From Plectonema cf. radiosum LEGE 06105 (GTDB lineage: Bacteria; Cyanobacteriota; Cyanobacteriia; Cyanobacteriales; Nostocaceae): 45,692 bases of DNA. A program made the translations under genes and the position numbers. The stretch spans positions 1 to 45,692 of the forward strand of contig NZ_JADEWL010000048.1 of assembly GCF_015207665.1 (NCBI RefSeq). Reading direction: 5' to 3'. Of the stretch, positions 17,480 to 26,829 are shown piece after piece. Position 1 is the first letter of the stretch; the number at the start of each line of letters is the position of its first letter. A model generated the notes under the pieces. That model made no database searches, was not told the origin of the DNA, and saw nothing but the letters and a program-made list of their open reading frames with translations.

Positions 17480-17616
17480 TGCAAAAACCGTAGCTACATC
17501 AAGATGTTTAACAATCACGCGGATGGCTTAACCGTGTAAGCTTGTTGAGGGTTAACCGCTCCCATGCCCCCGTTGAAACAAGAAATAAAAGTCTAGACTT
17601 GTCTAGTTTTTATATA
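17480..17616 (+). other. Possible IS200/IS605 right-end (omega-RNA tail) remnant
   Basis: A stretch with a GC-rich middle ends in CCCCCGTTGAAACAAGAAA, then a hairpin CTAGA-CTTG-TCTAG and TTTTTA. The arrangement (a C-run, then GTTGAA-like sequence, an A-rich link and a terminal hairpin) resembles the end of the element at 41238-41581 and of IS200/IS605 tnpB omega-RNAs generally. No tnpB coding sequence is attached. It could instead be a small RNA with its own terminator. Confidence 0.35.
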
Positions 17617-17654
17617 GCAGTTCAAAGGGAACACGACCATTACCAATCACTCAA

Positions 17655-17815
17655 TGAACTCCTAACTCTTAACTCAAAACTCCTAACTCCCAACTCAAAA
17701 CTCCTAACTCCTAACTCCCAACTCCCAACTCCAAACTCCCAACTCCAAACTCCCAACTCCTAACTCCTAACTCCTAACTCCTAACTCCTAACTCTTAACT
17801 CCTAACTTTTCACTC
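17655..17815. repeat. Large CTAACTC/CCAACTC heptad array
   Basis: About twenty degenerate heptads (CTAACTC, CAAAACTC, CCAACTC) fill the spacer before metallophosphoesterase copy 2. A frame running through them (17542-17763) encodes only a repetitive peptide of TPNS-like units and is not a gene. Confidence 0.95.
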
Positions 17816-17877
17816 CTCACCGATCGCCAGTCAGATGATAAACTAAAAGCGCTGGTACAATGAGCAGAGTTAGCGCT

Positions 17878-18705
17878 ATGCATTGGTTGTTATCTGGTCC
17901 TTTGAGTGTAGAAAAACTTACAGTAAAAATAGAAAATTTACCAGCATCTACCATTGGTACTCGTATAGTACAGCTTTCAGATTTACATTACGATGGCTTA
18001 AGGTTATCGTCAGAAATGCTAGAACAAGCCATTATTACTAGCAATGAAGCTGAACCGGATTTAGTTGTGTTGACTGGGGACTACATAACTGATGACCCCG
18101 CACCAATATACAAACTAGTAAAAAAACTTAAGCATTTACAATCTCGTGTGGGTATATATGCTGTACTCGGCAATCATGATATATGCTACCGCAACGCTAA
18201 AAAAGAAGTTACAGCGGCTCTGACAAGTATCGATATTAAGGTTCTTTGGAATGAAATTGCTTATCCTTTAGGCAAAAAATTACCATTAGTTGGACTAGCT
18301 GATTATTGGTCAAAAGAATTTCATCCCGCATCAGTAATGAATCAGTTAGACGACGCAACACCCCGCATCGTTCTATCCCATAATCCTGATACAGCCCAAA
18401 TATTGAAAAAATGGCGAGTCGATTTGCAATTATCTGGTCATACCCACGGCGGACAAATTGTACTTCCCGATATTGGACCTTTAGTCGTATATTATAAAAA
18501 ACTTATTCGTAACGTTCCCAAAGAAATACGGCGATTTATACCATTTTTACGCTCAGACTATATTAAGGTTCTCCGACATTGGGAATGGGCGCAAGGTTAT
18601 CATCGAGTCGGAAAAAATCAATTATACGTTAATCGCGGTTTAGGTACTTATCTCCCAGGACGTTTGTTTTGTCCCCCGGAAGTCACGGTGATTACTTTAG
18701 AGTGA
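17878..18705 (+). CDS. Metallophosphoesterase, YkuE/YaeI-like, copy 2
   Basis: A paralogue of the gene at 16487, similar over its whole length (roughly two-thirds identical by eye), with all metal ligands kept: SDLHYD, LTGDYI, LGNHD, LSHNPD and SGHTHGG. Numbering is offset from copy 1 by at most one residue. The start at ATG 17878 aligns exactly with the forced start of copy 1 (both begin MHWLL); an in-frame ATG at 17860 would add six residues. The two copies are 557 bases apart, separated by repeats, so they probably have separate promoters. The stop TGA is the first base triplet of a GAGTGAGGAGTTAG array. Two retained active copies suggest divergent substrates or dosage; the substrate is unknown. 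Confidence 0.92.
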   Translation: MHWLLSGPLSVEKLTVKIENLPASTIGTRIVQLSDLHYDGLRLSSEMLEQAIITSNEAEPDLVVLTGDYITDDPAPIYKLVKKLKHLQSRVGIYAVLGNHDICYRNAKKEVTAALTSIDIKVLWNEIAYPLGKKLPLVGLADYWSKEFHPASVMNQLDDATPRIVLSHNPDTAQILKKWRVDLQLSGHTHGGQIVLPDIGPLVVYYKKLIRNVPKEIRRFIPFLRSDYIKVLRHWEWAQGYHRVGKNQLYVNRGLGTYLPGRLFCPPEVTVITLE

Positions 18706-18868
18706 GGAGTTAGGAGTGAGGAGTTTTGAGTTAGGAGTTTTGAGTTAGGAGTTTTGAGTGAGGAGTTAGGAGTTTTGAGTTAGGAGTTTTGAGTTAGGAG
18801 TTTTGAGTTAGGAGTGAGGAGTTAGTTGACATTTGACCTTTAACCTTTAATCTTTGACCTTTAACCTC
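18700..18868. repeat. GAGTTAG / GAGTTTT arrays, then CCTTTAA heptads
   Basis: The array starts at the stop codon of metallophosphoesterase 2 (GAGTGAGGAGTTAGG), runs through many GAGTTAG and GAGTTTT units, and ends in four TGACCTT/TAACCTT units. The stop-bearing strand is in the sense of the gene. Confidence 0.95.
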
Positions 18869-18870
18869 TA

Positions 18871-18918
18871 AAACCGTCTCTACTTACGACCGTAAATGTC
18901 AGTAATTAGAGACGGTTT
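18871..18918. terminator. Large hairpin downstream of metallophosphoesterase 2
   Basis: AAACCGTCTCT (18871-18881) and AGAGACGGTTT (18908-18918) form a perfect 11-bp stem around a 26-base loop that can itself fold (ACTTACG/CGTAAAT). The TTT after the stem is short. It is a terminator or a dispersed palindrome. Confidence 0.55.
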
Positions 18919-19034
18919 ATTAAATAGTTGGTAAATTGAGAAAAGTTAAAGATTAGAATTATTTTGACTAAAATACAGGGTGAACCGGAATCGCAATTTT
19001 ACTCTTAAGTTATCACCTTATGTACATCCGTTCT

Positions 19035-19400
19035 TGCGTGACGTACCAACACGCTTATCAGAGATTATAGTGTTGGCTTCTCAGCGACTCGTATGAAGAC
19101 GACATAAACTGAGCTTTGAGGGCGTGCGTCCCACGCTCCTTGATGTTTATACTGGCATTCAGGCGCGACACAAAGAAATATGACGAACAGGGCAGTTATG
19201 CGTTCTTTGCGATAACTGTTTCTTTACTTTGTGACCACAACCAGAATACTCTATTGAAGTACCATTGGGCGAGATTTCGACTACTAACAAACCAGCATTT
19301 TCGGCTTTATTTGTCAGAATATTAATAAATTGTCCCCAACCCGCGTCATCGATACTTTTAGAGAGTTCGGATTCATCCCAACACCTCCTTTTCAGGTAAA
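19035..19400 (-). pseudogene. tnpB: Decayed tnpB C-terminus with omega-RNA end (IS200/IS605 family)
   Basis: On the minus strand, 19395 down to 19159 translates to the C-terminal part of a TnpB (OrfB) nuclease: a segment SIDDAGWGQF, then KAENAGLLVVE, then the zinc-finger start SGCGHKVKKQLSQRTHNCP. After NCP the frame breaks, the second CxxC and the final RDxNA motif are missing, and a stop occurs at 19159-19161. Beyond it, 19160-19040 looks like the element's right end, with a terminal hairpin CCAACAC (19046-19052)/GTGTTGG (19070-19076). The N-terminal two-thirds of tnpB is absent. It is an inactive relic that fixes the orientation of a lost insertion. Confidence 0.75.
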
Positions 19401-20837
<1,437 letters not shown>

Positions 20838-20873
20838 AAATGTTATTATAAAATAATAACCAAATAGCCAATT

Positions 20874-20947
20874 GGGGCTGTAGCTCAGTTGGATAGAGCG
20901 AGCGCCTCCTAAGCGCTAGGTCGCAGGTTCAAGTCTTGCCAGTCCCG
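20874..20947 (+). tRNA. trnR-CCU: tRNA-Arg (anticodon CCT)
   Basis: A complete 74-base cloverleaf: acceptor GGGGCTG/CAGTCCC with one G-T pair, D arm GCTC/GAGC, anticodon stem AGCGC/GCGCT with loop CTCCTAA giving anticodon CCT, and T arm GCAGG/CTTGC with loop TTCAAGT. The discriminator base is G. CCA is not encoded, and there is no intron. Confidence 0.96.
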
Positions 20948-21392
20948 TTTTCCAAAAAAAAATAACACAAAATAACACAAAGTAGTTAAACATACTTTTT
21001 ATTTAACCCCTAAAACAGATAAAATCTTTGATTAAATCTGGTATTCCTTATTGCCACAATCTCATAGAGGCTTCGTGTACACTAAAAACATAACTTAGAT
21101 GTATACGATTCTCTTAGTAAAACAAAATCATATAACAAAGCATCTGCCGTTAAAATAAAAATCTTTAGTGCTATAGGATACATTGCATTTAGCTAAAATA
21201 CCCATAAGATAGAACTGTTGGGATCAAAACTAGCTTAAAAAAGGGGTCTAACCCCCTGTGCATTTTGCCACAAAATATTTATATTTTGTTGGACATATTA
21301 ATTATTAACAGTGTATACCTTGCGAGATTTTTTTGAATTGTTTTAGAAAAAATTCCTCTCCAGATAATTTAAGTAATAAAGCCCTGAATAAA
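20948..21392. other. Spacer between tRNA-Arg and the YdcF gene
   Basis: About 445 bases. It contains a small hairpin GGGG-TCTAA-CCCC (about 21243-21255). Otherwise it is AT-rich with no gene. tRNA genes are common integration sites, but no duplicated tRNA end or integrase is seen here. Confidence 0.5.
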
Positions 21393-21950
21393 ATGCTCTT
21401 CAAAGGAATTTCTTCTCGGTTAATGCTTTTAATCCTACCGTTAACCTTGTTGTGGGGTTATAAAAAAGTTCAAAGTGTATTTGTACAACCACAAGCAATT
21501 TTAGTTTTAGGAGGTTCAACAAAAAGATTAGAACGAGAAAAATTTGCAGCAGATTTTGCAAGTAAATATCCTAACCTACCTATTTGGATTTCGGGAGGTA
21601 GTCCCCCAAGTGCGACAAAAAAAGTATTTACCAAAGCTGGTATTGACTCCAAACGTTTGTACTTAGACTATCGAGCTAGTAATACAGTCGAAAACTTTAC
21701 AACTTTGGTGGATGATTTACACAAAAGAGGAATCAAGAGATTGTATTTAGTTACTTCCGATTATCATATGCGTCGTGCTAGTGTAGTAGGCGAAATAGTT
21801 TTAGGTAGTCGGGGAATTGACTTTAAAACAGTATCTGTTCCTTCACAAAGTACTTCTGAACCAATAGAAAAATCTATTCGTGACGGAGTAAGGTCTATTG
21901 TTTGGGTTGCTACTGGCTTGGATGTTGAAAAAAAGTATACAGAAAAGTAA
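21393..21950 (+). CDS. YdcF/SanA/ElyC (DUF218) family protein
   Basis: A 185-residue protein from the ATG at 21393 (the open frame reaches back to a TTG at 21333 but gains only a polar leader). A hydrophobic anchor at about residues 8-24 is followed by the DUF218 fold: AILVLGGSTKR, IWISGGSP, the SDYHMRR motif typical of the family, and NTVENF. Relatives such as SanA and ElyC act at the cell envelope, including effects on lipid-carrier use and vancomycin resistance; YdcF binds S-adenosylmethionine in vitro. The exact activity is unknown. The gene converges on DUF2288 across a palindromic repeat. Confidence 0.88.
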   Translation: MLFKGISSRLMLLILPLTLLWGYKKVQSVFVQPQAILVLGGSTKRLEREKFAADFASKYPNLPIWISGGSPPSATKKVFTKAGIDSKRLYLDYRASNTVENFTTLVDDLHKRGIKRLYLVTSDYHMRRASVVGEIVLGSRGIDFKTVSVPSQSTSEPIEKSIRDGVRSIVWVATGLDVEKKYTEK

Positions 21951-21963
21951 CGGTTGCTGTTTT

Positions 21964-22066
21964 AGAAGTCGAGTTTTTATGATGATTTTAAATCTGTTAG
22001 AAATATTTTGACTAAAAAACCCGACTTCTTAAAACTAATGCTTATTTGCTTTAGAAGTCGGGTTTT
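21964..22066. repeat. Palindromic repeat, AGAAGTCGGGTTTTT family, copy B
   Basis: AGAAGTCGAGTTTTT (21964-21978, one mismatch) pairs with AAAAACCCGACTTCT (ending 22029), and a third arm AGAAGTCGGGTTTT follows at 22053-22066. It sits between convergent genes, like copy A at 4787-4852. Confidence 0.85.
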
Positions 22067-22162
22067 GATCACCGTTGTAAGCATCTTGTATAAAATCTGA
22101 ATTATTATTAGTTATTATTCCCTCCTCCCTACTCCCTTTATTACACATAGCTATGTAATAAT

Positions 22163-22465
22163 TTACGCAACAGCTTTCTCTTGAACAAGCACAAAAGGCT
22201 GTACAATCAAAGTATTAAAACGTTTTTCCCTTTGCATATTCCATTCTCCTACTTGTACGGCTGTTGGTTTAGCAATTAGCGCACCATCAATCCAATTTTG
22301 CACTTGTGAAGTTTTATCACTAGCTATGGCTTCTCCCACATCTAATAAATCCAATTCTGTTGCTACTACAATTACAGAATCTCTTTGTACGTGAGGAATC
22401 AACCATCCCCATTCCGATTCATCTAGGATTTCATCCAATTGCGCTCTTAAATCTTGATTAGTCAT
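22163..22465 (-). CDS. DUF2288 protein
   Basis: A 100-residue soluble protein matching the DUF2288 family in length and sequence: N-terminal LRAQLDEILDESEWGWLIPH, then DSVIVVATELDLLDVGEAIA, and a C-terminal RFNTLIVQPFVLVQE. The family is found in cyanobacteria and some proteobacteria and has no established function. It starts at ATG 22465. It follows the AI-2E-type permease gene by about 80 bases on the same strand, so the two could be co-transcribed. Confidence 0.88.
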   Translation of the reverse strand: MTNQDLRAQLDEILDESEWGWLIPHVQRDSVIVVATELDLLDVGEAIASDKTSQVQNWIDGALIAKPTAVQVGEWNMQREKRFNTLIVQPFVLVQEKAVA

Positions 22466-22546
22466 CAGTCATTAATTATTCTTCAATAATTAATATATCG
22501 CAAATTATTAATCTAAAATCCAAAATCCACATTTGAAATCAAATAA

Positions 22547-23584
22547 CTAAACTTCAGCTTTCATTTCATCAATTTCAAACAAAGAAACTATGACTCCAGC
22601 AATGGGGATAGAGATAAAAATACCTAATAAGCCTGCAACTCTAGCTCCTATTAATAAGGCAAAAAATACTACTACCGGATTTAAATTCAGCGCATCTTGC
22701 ATTACTCTAGGTGCAATTAAATTATCTTGTATTTGTTGAAGTACAATGCAAACAGCTAATACTTTTAGTGCCAACCAAACACCTTGAGATAATACAATTA
22801 AAGTAATTACGCTGATTCCTAATGTTGCGCCAATACCCGGAATCACATCAAGAAAACCAACTATTACAGATAATATTAAAGGAAAAGGTACTCCTAAGAC
22901 TACAAAAACTATGAAAGTTGATATTGTTAAAAATAATGTTAATAATAATTGACCTCGAAAAAAACCGAGAAAGCTACGTTTCATAATCATCACAAATCTC
23001 TTACGTCGAGGCTTGGGTATAATTTTTAAAATAAACAGCCAAAGCTTTTCTCCTTCAAGTAGCATAAAAAAAGCAACAACAGCAATTAAAATAAAAGTCA
23101 CAAAATTAGTTATAAAACCTTGGAACAAATCCAACACAGTAATTAGTCTAGCAACAGCTTGTTCTCTTAATAACTGTTCCAAGGAAGTTAAATCTATTTG
23201 AAGATCTCGCTTACTGAGAATTTCTTCTAATTGTTCTACTAAAGGTACTAAGGAAGTTAAAAACGTTGCTACACTATCAATTAATCTTTGTCCTTGAGAT
23301 AAAAGTCCCAAGCCTGCTGTTATTGCTAAACCACCAAGAATTACTATACTAACTAAGAAAACAACAACCACTGCTACTGTATGGGGTATAAAACGTTTTA
23401 ACCATTCAATAGGATAGCTGAGTAAAAAAGCCAAAATTGCAGCAAAAGTAAAAATCACAATCACTGCTTGAAAATAATCGATTAATTGTATAATTGCCCA
23501 ACCACAAGCAAAGAAAAGTAAAAAGCGAACTAAGGCAAAATTATTTAGTCTAGCTAAAAAATTTTCATTATCTGAATCGTTCAT
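22547..23584 (-). CDS. AI-2E family transporter (PF01594-type membrane protein)
   Basis: A polytopic membrane protein of the AI-2E exporter/PerM family. Hydrophobic segments lie at about 12-32, 36-52, 60-84, about 145-170, about 200-225, 230-255 and 265-300 to 330. The conserved block VPFPLILSVIVGFLDVIPGIG is followed by NLIAPRVMQDALNLNPVVV, the family signature. Despite the name, most members are not shown to move autoinducer-2; some are Na+/H+ antiporters. The ATG at 23584 (345 residues) is preferred over an in-frame GTG at 23629, because neither has a Shine-Dalgarno and the extra 15 residues are not typical. It lies 110 bases downstream of plsC. Confidence 0.9.
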   Translation of the reverse strand: MNDSDNENFLARLNNFALVRFLLFFACGWAIIQLIDYFQAVIVIFTFAAILAFLLSYPIEWLKRFIPHTVAVVVVFLVSIVILGGLAITAGLGLLSQGQRLIDSVATFLTSLVPLVEQLEEILSKRDLQIDLTSLEQLLREQAVARLITVLDLFQGFITNFVTFILIAVVAFFMLLEGEKLWLFILKIIPKPRRKRFVMIMKRSFLGFFRGQLLLTLFLTISTFIVFVVLGVPFPLILSVIVGFLDVIPGIGATLGISVITLIVLSQGVWLALKVLAVCIVLQQIQDNLIAPRVMQDALNLNPVVVFFALLIGARVAGLLGIFISIPIAGVIVSLFEIDEMKAEV

Positions 23585-23694
23585 GTGATACCGAAGAAAT
23601 GGATAATCAGATGCAAAAGATTGATTCACTAAATTTAAGAAATTTTAGTGATTAAGGCTACTTCCTTAAAGCATAGTTCTGAAGATTTTGCGTC

Positions 23695-24333
23695 TTATCG
23701 TCCTAAATCGTGCAGTTGATTAATGGCGATCGCGCATTTTTGGGTTACAGTCTCTAACTCTTCCTTGGTTGTGGAAGTCGGAGCCGGAATTAATTCACCA
23801 ATCCTGACTGTAACCGGAACTCTACGAGGAATAGCTTTACCTTTTTGCTCAATTTCCTGAGTACCCCACAAACATACTGGTATAATCGGTGCTTTTGCTT
23901 TGGCTGCAATTAAGGCTGCACCTCGTTTAGGGTCTGTAATTCTGCCGTCTGGAGTGCGGGTACCTTGTAAAAAAAGACCTACAGCCCACCCTTGTTCAAG
24001 ATACTCCAAAGCCTTACGAATCGCATTGCGATCGCTAGTTCCCCGACTTACAGGGTAAGCACCGTATAGCTCAATTGCTTGCTTCAAAATCGGGATTTTA
24101 AATAATTCTTCCTTGGCCATATAAGATACTGGACGGCGGACGCAATTAGAAACAATCGGCGGGTCATAATTGCTTGCATGATTACTTACTATTACTAAAG
24201 GCCCACTAGAAGGAACATTTTGGGCACCATAAATACGTCCTTGGAAGTAAACACGAAGCATCGGATTAACTACCGAGAATTTAAAAGCGTGGTACAGTAA
24301 AAGGCTCGCAAACGGTTCGCGATTTTGAGACAT
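23695..24333 (-). CDS. plsC: 1-acyl-sn-glycerol-3-phosphate acyltransferase
   Basis: A 212-residue PlsC-type lysophosphatidate acyltransferase, which makes phosphatidic acid by adding the second acyl chain. The catalytic H52-x4-D57 motif (SNHASNYDPP) and the glycerophosphate-binding FLQGTRTPDGR (121-131; family FPEGTRS) are present. There is no obvious long transmembrane segment, but an N-terminal amphipathic region is likely to associate with the membrane. It is the last gene of plsX-fabH-fabD-plsC, so one cluster covers chain initiation and acyl transfer to glycerol phosphate. A 176-base repeat-filled spacer separates it from fabD, so co-transcription is plausible but not certain. Confidence 0.95.
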   Translation of the reverse strand: MSQNREPFASLLLYHAFKFSVVNPMLRVYFQGRIYGAQNVPSSGPLVIVSNHASNYDPPIVSNCVRRPVSYMAKEELFKIPILKQAIELYGAYPVSRGTSDRNAIRKALEYLEQGWAVGLFLQGTRTPDGRITDPKRGAALIAAKAKAPIIPVCLWGTQEIEQKGKAIPRRVPVTVRIGELIPAPTSTTKEELETVTQKCAIAINQLHDLGR

Positions 24334-24342
24334 ATTTTATTA

Positions 24343-24436
24343 AGAATTGGGAATTGGTAATTGGTAATTGGGAATTGGGAATTGGTAATTGGTAATTGGG
24401 AATTGGTAATTGGTAATTGGTAATTGGTAATTGGCG
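24343..24436. repeat. AATTGGT/GAATTGG tandem repeats
   Basis: About thirteen copies of the unit TAATTGG or GAATTGG lie directly upstream of plsC. The strand in plsC's sense is CCAATTA. Confidence 0.95.
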
Positions 24437-24440
24437 GAAA

Positions 24441-24531
24441 TAACTCCTAACTCTTAACTCCTAACTCCTAACTCCTAACTCCTAACTCCTAACTCCTAAC
24501 TCCTAACTCCTAACTCCTAACTCCTAACGTT
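24441..24531. repeat. CTAACTC heptad array running into the fabD stop codon
   Basis: Twelve or so copies of CTAACTC. In fabD's sense (GAGTTAG) the array encodes the last five residues LGVRS and the stop TAG, so repeat growth has replaced the original 3' end of the gene. Confidence 0.95.
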
Positions 24532-25397
24532 TCCGCCGCAGAACCCACATTTTCTAAACTTAAATCGGAGCAAGTACGCTTGATTAAACCAGTTAACACG
24601 TTTCCTGGACCAATTTCTACAACTCGTTGAATTCCTTGTTGTGGTAAAGCTAAACTAATTTCTCTCCAGCGGACACTTCCAGTCATTTGCTCTACCAAGC
24701 GTTGTTTTAAAACATGAGCTTCTACGGTAGGTACTGGTTCCACATTAGATAAAACTGGTACAGTAGCTGTCTGAAATTCTACTGAGGCTAATACATCCTT
24801 AAATTCAGCAGATGCCCCTGCCATCATCGGAGAATGAAATGCTCCCGATACATTTAAAAGTATTTTGCGTTTTGCTTTGATTTGGGACATGACACTTTCT
24901 ACAGCTTCAGGAGTACCGGAAATTACCACTTGTGCAGAACTATTATCATTTGCCAATACCACATTATCTGTTTCAGTCAGGATTTGATCTAATTGTTGCC
25001 TATCAAAGCCAATTAAAGCCGCCATTTTTCCACCAGCAGCATTTTCCATCAGTTCAGCACGACGTTTTACCAAACGCAAACCCGCAGACCATTCAAACAC
25101 ACCCGCGACATACAGCGCGATATACTCTCCCAAACTATGACCAGCTACTAAATCTGGCTTCTCTTTCTTGCTTATAATGTCGGCGAGAATGGTTTCTACT
25201 ACATACAAACAAGGTTGAGTATAAAGAGTACGAGCTAACTTTTCTTCGTCATTGTGGCAAATTTCGCTGACACTCCAGCCCAAAATTTCTTCAGCTTGAA
25301 CAAACTTTTCCTTAGCTTCGGACAAATCTAGTAGATCCATTCCCATGCCCAGAGTTTGGGAACCTTGTCCAGGAAACACCCATGCAGTTTTAGTCAT
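24510..25397 (-). CDS. fabD: Malonyl-CoA:ACP transacylase
   Basis: A 295-residue FabD, which loads malonate onto acyl carrier protein for fatty-acid elongation. Visible are FPGQGSQ (8-14), the nucleophile S88 in GHSLGEY, the carboxylate-binding R113 and the catalytic H188 (GAFHSPMM). The C-terminal region GPGNVLTGLIKRT is complete; the last five residues (LGVRS) and the stop are encoded by heptad repeats. The start is ATG at 25397. It belongs to the plsX-fabH-fabD-plsC cluster, with a 313-base spacer from fabH that is partly repetitive. Confidence 0.97.
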   Translation of the reverse strand: MTKTAWVFPGQGSQTLGMGMDLLDLSEAKEKFVQAEEILGWSVSEICHNDEEKLARTLYTQPCLYVVETILADIISKKEKPDLVAGHSLGEYIALYVAGVFEWSAGLRLVKRRAELMENAAGGKMAALIGFDRQQLDQILTETDNVVLANDNSSAQVVISGTPEAVESVMSQIKAKRKILLNVSGAFHSPMMAGASAEFKDVLASVEFQTATVPVLSNVEPVPTVEAHVLKQRLVEQMTGSVRWREISLALPQQGIQRVVEIGPGNVLTGLIKRTCSDLSLENVGSAAETLGVRS

Positions 25398-25710
25398 CAG
25401 TTATCAGTTATCAGTTATCAGTTATCAGTTATCAGTTATCAGTTATCAGTGAACAGTTATCAGTGAACAGTTAGGAGTTAGGAGTTAGGAGTTAGGAATT
25501 GAGGAATTGACGTTGATTAGAGTGGGTTAAACGAAATTTTTTTCTAATCAGCTTTTTAAGATGATTTAGCACTAATGTTAAATCGATCCACCGTCCGTTA
25601 AAATATTTCTACTTTGCTAAAAAATATCTCTTCAATTTAGCAGTAGAAACTTTTAACTCATTACTCTTTACTTATCACTCCTAACTCTTAACTCTTAATT
25701 CCGGTAATCC
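25394..25710. repeat. Repeat-bearing spacer between fabH and fabD
   Basis: ATCAGTT heptads (about 25396-25475) and GAGTTAG units (about 25470-25496) lie next to fabD, CTAACTC/CTTAACT units (about 25676-25700) lie next to the fabH stop, and about 160 bases of non-repetitive DNA lie between. That middle part may hold a fabD promoter. Confidence 0.85.
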
Positions 25711-26703
25711 TTACCTTCCCCATTTAAAAATTGCTGCACCCCAAGTTAATCCAGCCCCAAAACCAGATGTAACAATGGTATCTCCGGGTTTGATTTTGCC
25801 GAATCGCACTGCTTCATCCAATGCAAGAGGTATGGAAGCAGCAGAGGTATTGCCATAATTTGCGACATTACTGATTACTTTTTCCGGTGGAATAGAAAGA
25901 CGTTCAGCAACTGCATCAAGAATACGTTGGTTTGCTTGATGTAATAGCAGCCAATCCACTTGTTCGACAGTTAAATTGGCACGAAATAAAGCTTTGTCAA
26001 TAACTTCTGGTACTCGCTTTACAGCAAAACGATAAACCTCTTTACCGTTCATAGAAACATTGCCAAAATTTCCTTTAGAGATATTTACACCTTCAACCAA
26101 TTCTTTTGATTGGGGTGTATAGGCAAGGTTCAGACAGCTATTGAGCGTTCCATCACTTTTGATTTCAAACCCTAACAGATGGTCGCAATTATTCGCTTGC
26201 AATACAGCAGCCCCAGCACCATCACCAAATAATATGCAGGTGCGTCTATCTTCCCAATCCACCCAACGGGAAAGGATATCAGCCCCAACTAAAAGTACAT
26301 TTTGAAATACACCCGTTCTAATATATTGAGCAGCTGTTACTAACCCAAAAACAAAACCAGAACAAGCCGCAGTCAAATCAAAAGCCACTGCTCTGCTTGC
26401 TCCCAATTCAGCTTGAATTGCAGCAGCACTACCAAACAAGTCATCGGGAGTCGAAGTTGCTAGCAAAATCAGATCCAAATCTTTTGCTTCGATTTGTGCC
26501 ATTTCTAATGCTTTCAAACTAGCAGCAGTACCGATACTAGTAACCGATTCAGCCGCTGTTGCCAACCTTCGTTGACTAATTCCCGTTCTTGTGGTAATCC
26601 ATTCGTCCGAAGTTTCAACCAGCTCGCTCAGCCCCTGGTTATCCAGGAAAGTTCCTGGCACTGCCGAGCCACTTCCTGTAATTGCGATTCCTAAATTTTG
26701 CAC
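25711..26703 (-). CDS. fabH: Beta-ketoacyl-ACP synthase III
   Basis: A 330-residue KAS III, which condenses acetyl-CoA with malonyl-ACP to start fatty-acid synthesis. The full triad is present: C114 (TAACSGF), H255 (LLHQANQRI) and N285 (NYGNTS). The start is a GTG at 26703, supported by GGAG seven bases upstream; a nearby ATG is out of frame. It lies 126 bases after plsX on the same strand, the usual bacterial plsX-fabH order. Confidence 0.97.
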   Translation of the reverse strand: MQNLGIAITGSGSAVPGTFLDNQGLSELVETSDEWITTRTGISQRRLATAAESVTSIGTAASLKALEMAQIEAKDLDLILLATSTPDDLFGSAAAIQAELGASRAVAFDLTAACSGFVFGLVTAAQYIRTGVFQNVLLVGADILSRWVDWEDRRTCILFGDGAGAAVLQANNCDHLLGFEIKSDGTLNSCLNLAYTPQSKELVEGVNISKGNFGNVSMNGKEVYRFAVKRVPEVIDKALFRANLTVEQVDWLLLHQANQRILDAVAERLSIPPEKVISNVANYGNTSAASIPLALDEAVRFGKIKPGDTIVTSGFGAGLTWGAAIFKWGR

Positions 26704-26829
26704 TCATTCTCTCCACAGCTATCCGCTAAAAGGACTGTAGCCAAATCATTACAATAAAAATCATTAGCCTATAGCCAGTTTCAAACTACTGACTATAGAC
26801 TAGTAATATAAACTGCCCCTCTGACTAAA

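Noticed and set aside
17560-17580. GTTGAAAC resembling the end of a CRISPR repeat
   Set aside because: Only one copy, no spacers and no cas genes in the window.
17542-17763. An open frame of 73 codons with TPNS-like repeats
   Set aside because: It is only the translation of the CTAACTC heptad array; no ribosome site and no conserved non-repeat part.
19116-19325. Plus-strand frame of 69 codons
   Set aside because: It is antisense to the tnpB relic, whose minus-strand translation matches TnpB motifs.
20874-21392. tRNA-Arg as an integration site
   Set aside because: No integrase, no repeated tRNA 3' end and ordinary core genes on both sides.
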